Of a DNA stretch of 6,124 nt, positions 5,211-6,124 are shown piece by piece. Origin of the DNA: Quisquiliibacterium sp036525975 (GTDB taxonomy: Bacteria > Pseudomonadota > Gammaproteobacteria > Burkholderiales > Burkholderiaceae_E); assembly GCA_036525975.1 (NCBI GenBank), contig DATCZK010000115.1, positions 1-6,124 of the forward strand, written 5' to 3'. The first letter of the stretch is position 1. Each line of letters opens with the position of its first letter. Made by a program: the position numbers and the translations under genes. The notes beneath the pieces were generated by a model. That model was not told the origin of the DNA, made no database searches, and saw nothing but the letters and a program-made list of their open reading frames with translations.

Positions 5211-5576
5211 ATGGCACGTATCGCCGGAATCAACATCCCGGACCGCCAGCACACCGAAATCGGGCTGACGGCTATCTACGGAATCGGCAGGGCGCGCGCG
5301 CGCGCGATTTGCGACGCGGCGGGCGTGGCCTACTCCACGCGCGTGAAAGACCTCAACGACGCCGAGCTCGAGCGCATCCGCGAACAGCTCTCGCGCTTCT
5401 CGGTCGAGGGCGACCTGCGCCGCGAGGTGTCGATGGCGGTCAAGCGCCTGATGGATCTGGGCTGCTATCGCGGCGTGCGCCATCGCCGCGGCCTGCCGGT
5501 GCGCGGGCAACGCACCCGCACCAACGCGCGCACGCGCAAGGGCCCGCGCAAGGCCGGCATCGCGCTCAAGAAGTAA
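5211..5576 (+). CDS. rpsM: 30S ribosomal protein S13
   Basis: S13 is in the head of the small subunit and forms intersubunit bridges with 23S rRNA and L5. Its tail reaches P-site tRNA. The 121-aa product has the N-terminal MARIAGINIPDRQHTEIGLT with the YGIGRARARAICDAAG helix-turn region (about 23-38), the signature YRGVRHRRGLPVRGQRTRTN (about 86-105) and a very basic tail KGPRKAGIALKK. AGAGGA at 5199-5204, 6 nt upstream, supports ATG 5211. The gap from rpmJ is only 13 nt, so the long S4-binding leader found here in E. coli is absent. Codons 28-32 consist of a pure alternating GC run. Confidence 0.97.
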   Translation: MARIAGINIPDRQHTEIGLTAIYGIGRARARAICDAAGVAYSTRVKDLNDAELERIREQLSRFSVEGDLRREVSMAVKRLMDLGCYRGVRHRRGLPVRGQRTRTNARTRKGPRKAGIALKK

Positions 5577-5578
5577 TC

Positions 5579-5584
5579 GGAGGT
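5579..5584 (+). promoter_or_regulatory. Perfect Shine-Dalgarno of rpsK
   Basis: GGAGGT at 5579-5584, 9 nt before ATG 5594, is the best anti-Shine-Dalgarno match in the window. It fixes the rpsK start well inside an open frame that extends back to 5309. Confidence 0.8.
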
Positions 5585-5593
5585 CAACGAGCA

Positions 5594-6010
5594 ATGGCAA
5601 CCAAATCACAGCAAGGGGCACAGGCGGCGGCAGCGTCGCGTGCGCGCAAGAAGTCGAAGAAGAACGTCTCCGACGGAATCGCGCACATCCACGCCTCGTT
5701 CAACAACACGATCATCACGATCACCGACCGCCAGGGCAACGCGTTGTCGTGGGCCTCGTCGGGCGGCGCCGGGTTCAAGGGCTCGCGCAAGTCAACGCCC
5801 TTCGCCGCGCAGGTGGCGGCCGAGAACGCCGGGCGCGCGGCCCAGGAGTGCGGCATCAAGAACCTCGATGTGCAGATCCGGGGCCCCGGGCCCGGGCGCG
5901 AATCGTCGGTGCGGGCGCTCAACGCGCTCGGCATCAAGATCCTGCAGATCCAGGACGTGACGCCGGTGCCGCACAACGGCTGTCGCCCGCCGAAGCGCCG
6001 CCGGATCTGA
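5594..6010 (+). CDS. rpsK: 30S ribosomal protein S11
   Basis: S11 is a platform protein of the small subunit that shapes the mRNA exit and Shine-Dalgarno duplex area with S7 and S18. The 138-aa product has the conserved core KKNVSDGIAHIHASFNNTII (22-41), TITDRQGNALSWASSGGAGF (42-61), GSRKSTPFAAQVAAENAG (63-80), the RGPGPGRESSVRALNALG block (96-113) and the C-terminus DVTPVPHNGCRPPKRRRI. The N-terminal tail (MATKSQQGAQAAAASRARKK) is Ala/Gln-rich and several residues longer than E. coli S11. The start at 5594 is fixed by GGAGGT at 5579-5584. The expected next gene, rpsD, does not begin inside the window. Confidence 0.97.
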   Translation: MATKSQQGAQAAAASRARKKSKKNVSDGIAHIHASFNNTIITITDRQGNALSWASSGGAGFKGSRKSTPFAAQVAAENAGRAAQECGIKNLDVQIRGPGPGRESSVRALNALGIKILQIQDVTPVPHNGCRPPKRRRI

Positions 6011-6124
6011 TTTCTGTTGTTTCGGCCGCCGCCCGGCGACCGCACGACCGCGCCGCCCTCATCGGGGCGCAGTCACCGGGCAAGCAAGACCACCGTCTGT
6101 CGCCCGACCCGGCCCCGAGCCGGG
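6011..6124 (+). other. Non-coding G/C-rich region after rpsK, probable rpsD leader with small hairpins
   Basis: No gene is supported in these 114 bases. A pyrimidine/T-rich stretch (6011-6022) is followed by small inverted repeats: 6054-6058 with 6065-6069 (5 bp, 6-nt loop), 6077-6081 with 6102-6106 (5 bp, 20-nt loop) and 6108-6113 with 6119-6124 (CCCGGC/GCCGGG, 6 bp, loop CCCGA) at the very end of the window. None is followed by a visible T-run, though the last one is cut by the window edge. From gene order rpsD (S4) should follow, so this may be its untranslated leader or a processing region. That is inference. Confidence 0.45.

Noticed and set aside
5309..5593. Upstream extension of rpsK through rpsM
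   Set aside because: The extension is an out-of-frame reading of rpsM. ATG 5594 has a perfect GGAGGT and gives the normal S11 length.
5879..5900. Long pure G/C stretch with overlapping palindromes in rpsK
   Set aside because: It encodes the near-universal RGPGPGRES motif of S11 with G/C-preferred codons, so the composition is explained by the protein.
1..6124. Mobile elements, CRISPR arrays, tRNA/rRNA genes or a novel accessory system
   Set aside because: Every stretch over 115 nt is accounted for by a conserved housekeeping gene on one strand in canonical order. No repeats of array type, transposase-like frames or terminal inverted repeats were seen.

Overview
This window is an internal segment of the conserved spc / alpha ribosomal-protein gene cluster of a high-GC bacterium, entirely on the + strand. 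The gene order is (rplX end)-rplE-rpsN-rpsH-rplF-rplR-rpsE-rpmD-rplO-secY-infA-rpmJ-rpsM-rpsK, and the window stops before the expected rpsD. Protein sequences and layout point to a betaproteobacterium, most likely Burkholderiales or a relative. The clues are infA sitting between secY and rpmJ, a 37-aa L36 beginning MKVMASVKKMC, and a SecY beginning MATxxA...KFGDLKRR. G+C looks like roughly two thirds by eye, with strongly G/C-biased third codon positions. The genus cannot be fixed from this window.

Layout. Bases 1-39 hold the tail of the upstream gene and the rplE ribosome binding site. Bases 40-3439 are the spc block: L5, S14, S8, L6, L18, S5, L30 and L15. Bases 3498-4826 are secY, the pore of the Sec translocon. 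Bases 4831-5197 are infA (IF-1) and rpmJ (L36). Bases 5211-6010 begin the alpha-type block (S13, S11). Bases 6011-6124 are non-coding, G/C-rich and rich in small hairpins, and probably lead into rpsD. Two genes missed by a length cut-off, rpmD (59 aa) and rpmJ (37 aa), are clearly present. Two genes (rpsN, secY) use GTG starts. The rplF and rpsK starts are placed downstream of the longest open frame.

How it works together. Most gaps are 4-29 nt with no intrinsic terminator, so the genes are presumably one transcription unit making small- and large-subunit proteins, an initiation factor and the translocon pore in a coordinated way. The three longest internal gaps (rpsE/rpmD, rplO/secY, infA/rpmJ) each contain or overlap a strong G/C inverted repeat with no T-run. 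That pattern suggests mRNA processing, stabilisation or translational tuning at those junctions. The E. coli style S4-binding leader upstream of rpsM has no room here (13 nt gap), so any S4 feedback must act elsewhere.

I found no mobile element, CRISPR array, tRNA/rRNA, defence system or novel protein. This is an ordinary core housekeeping region. The observations worth a second look are the intergenic hairpins and translational signals, not the genes.
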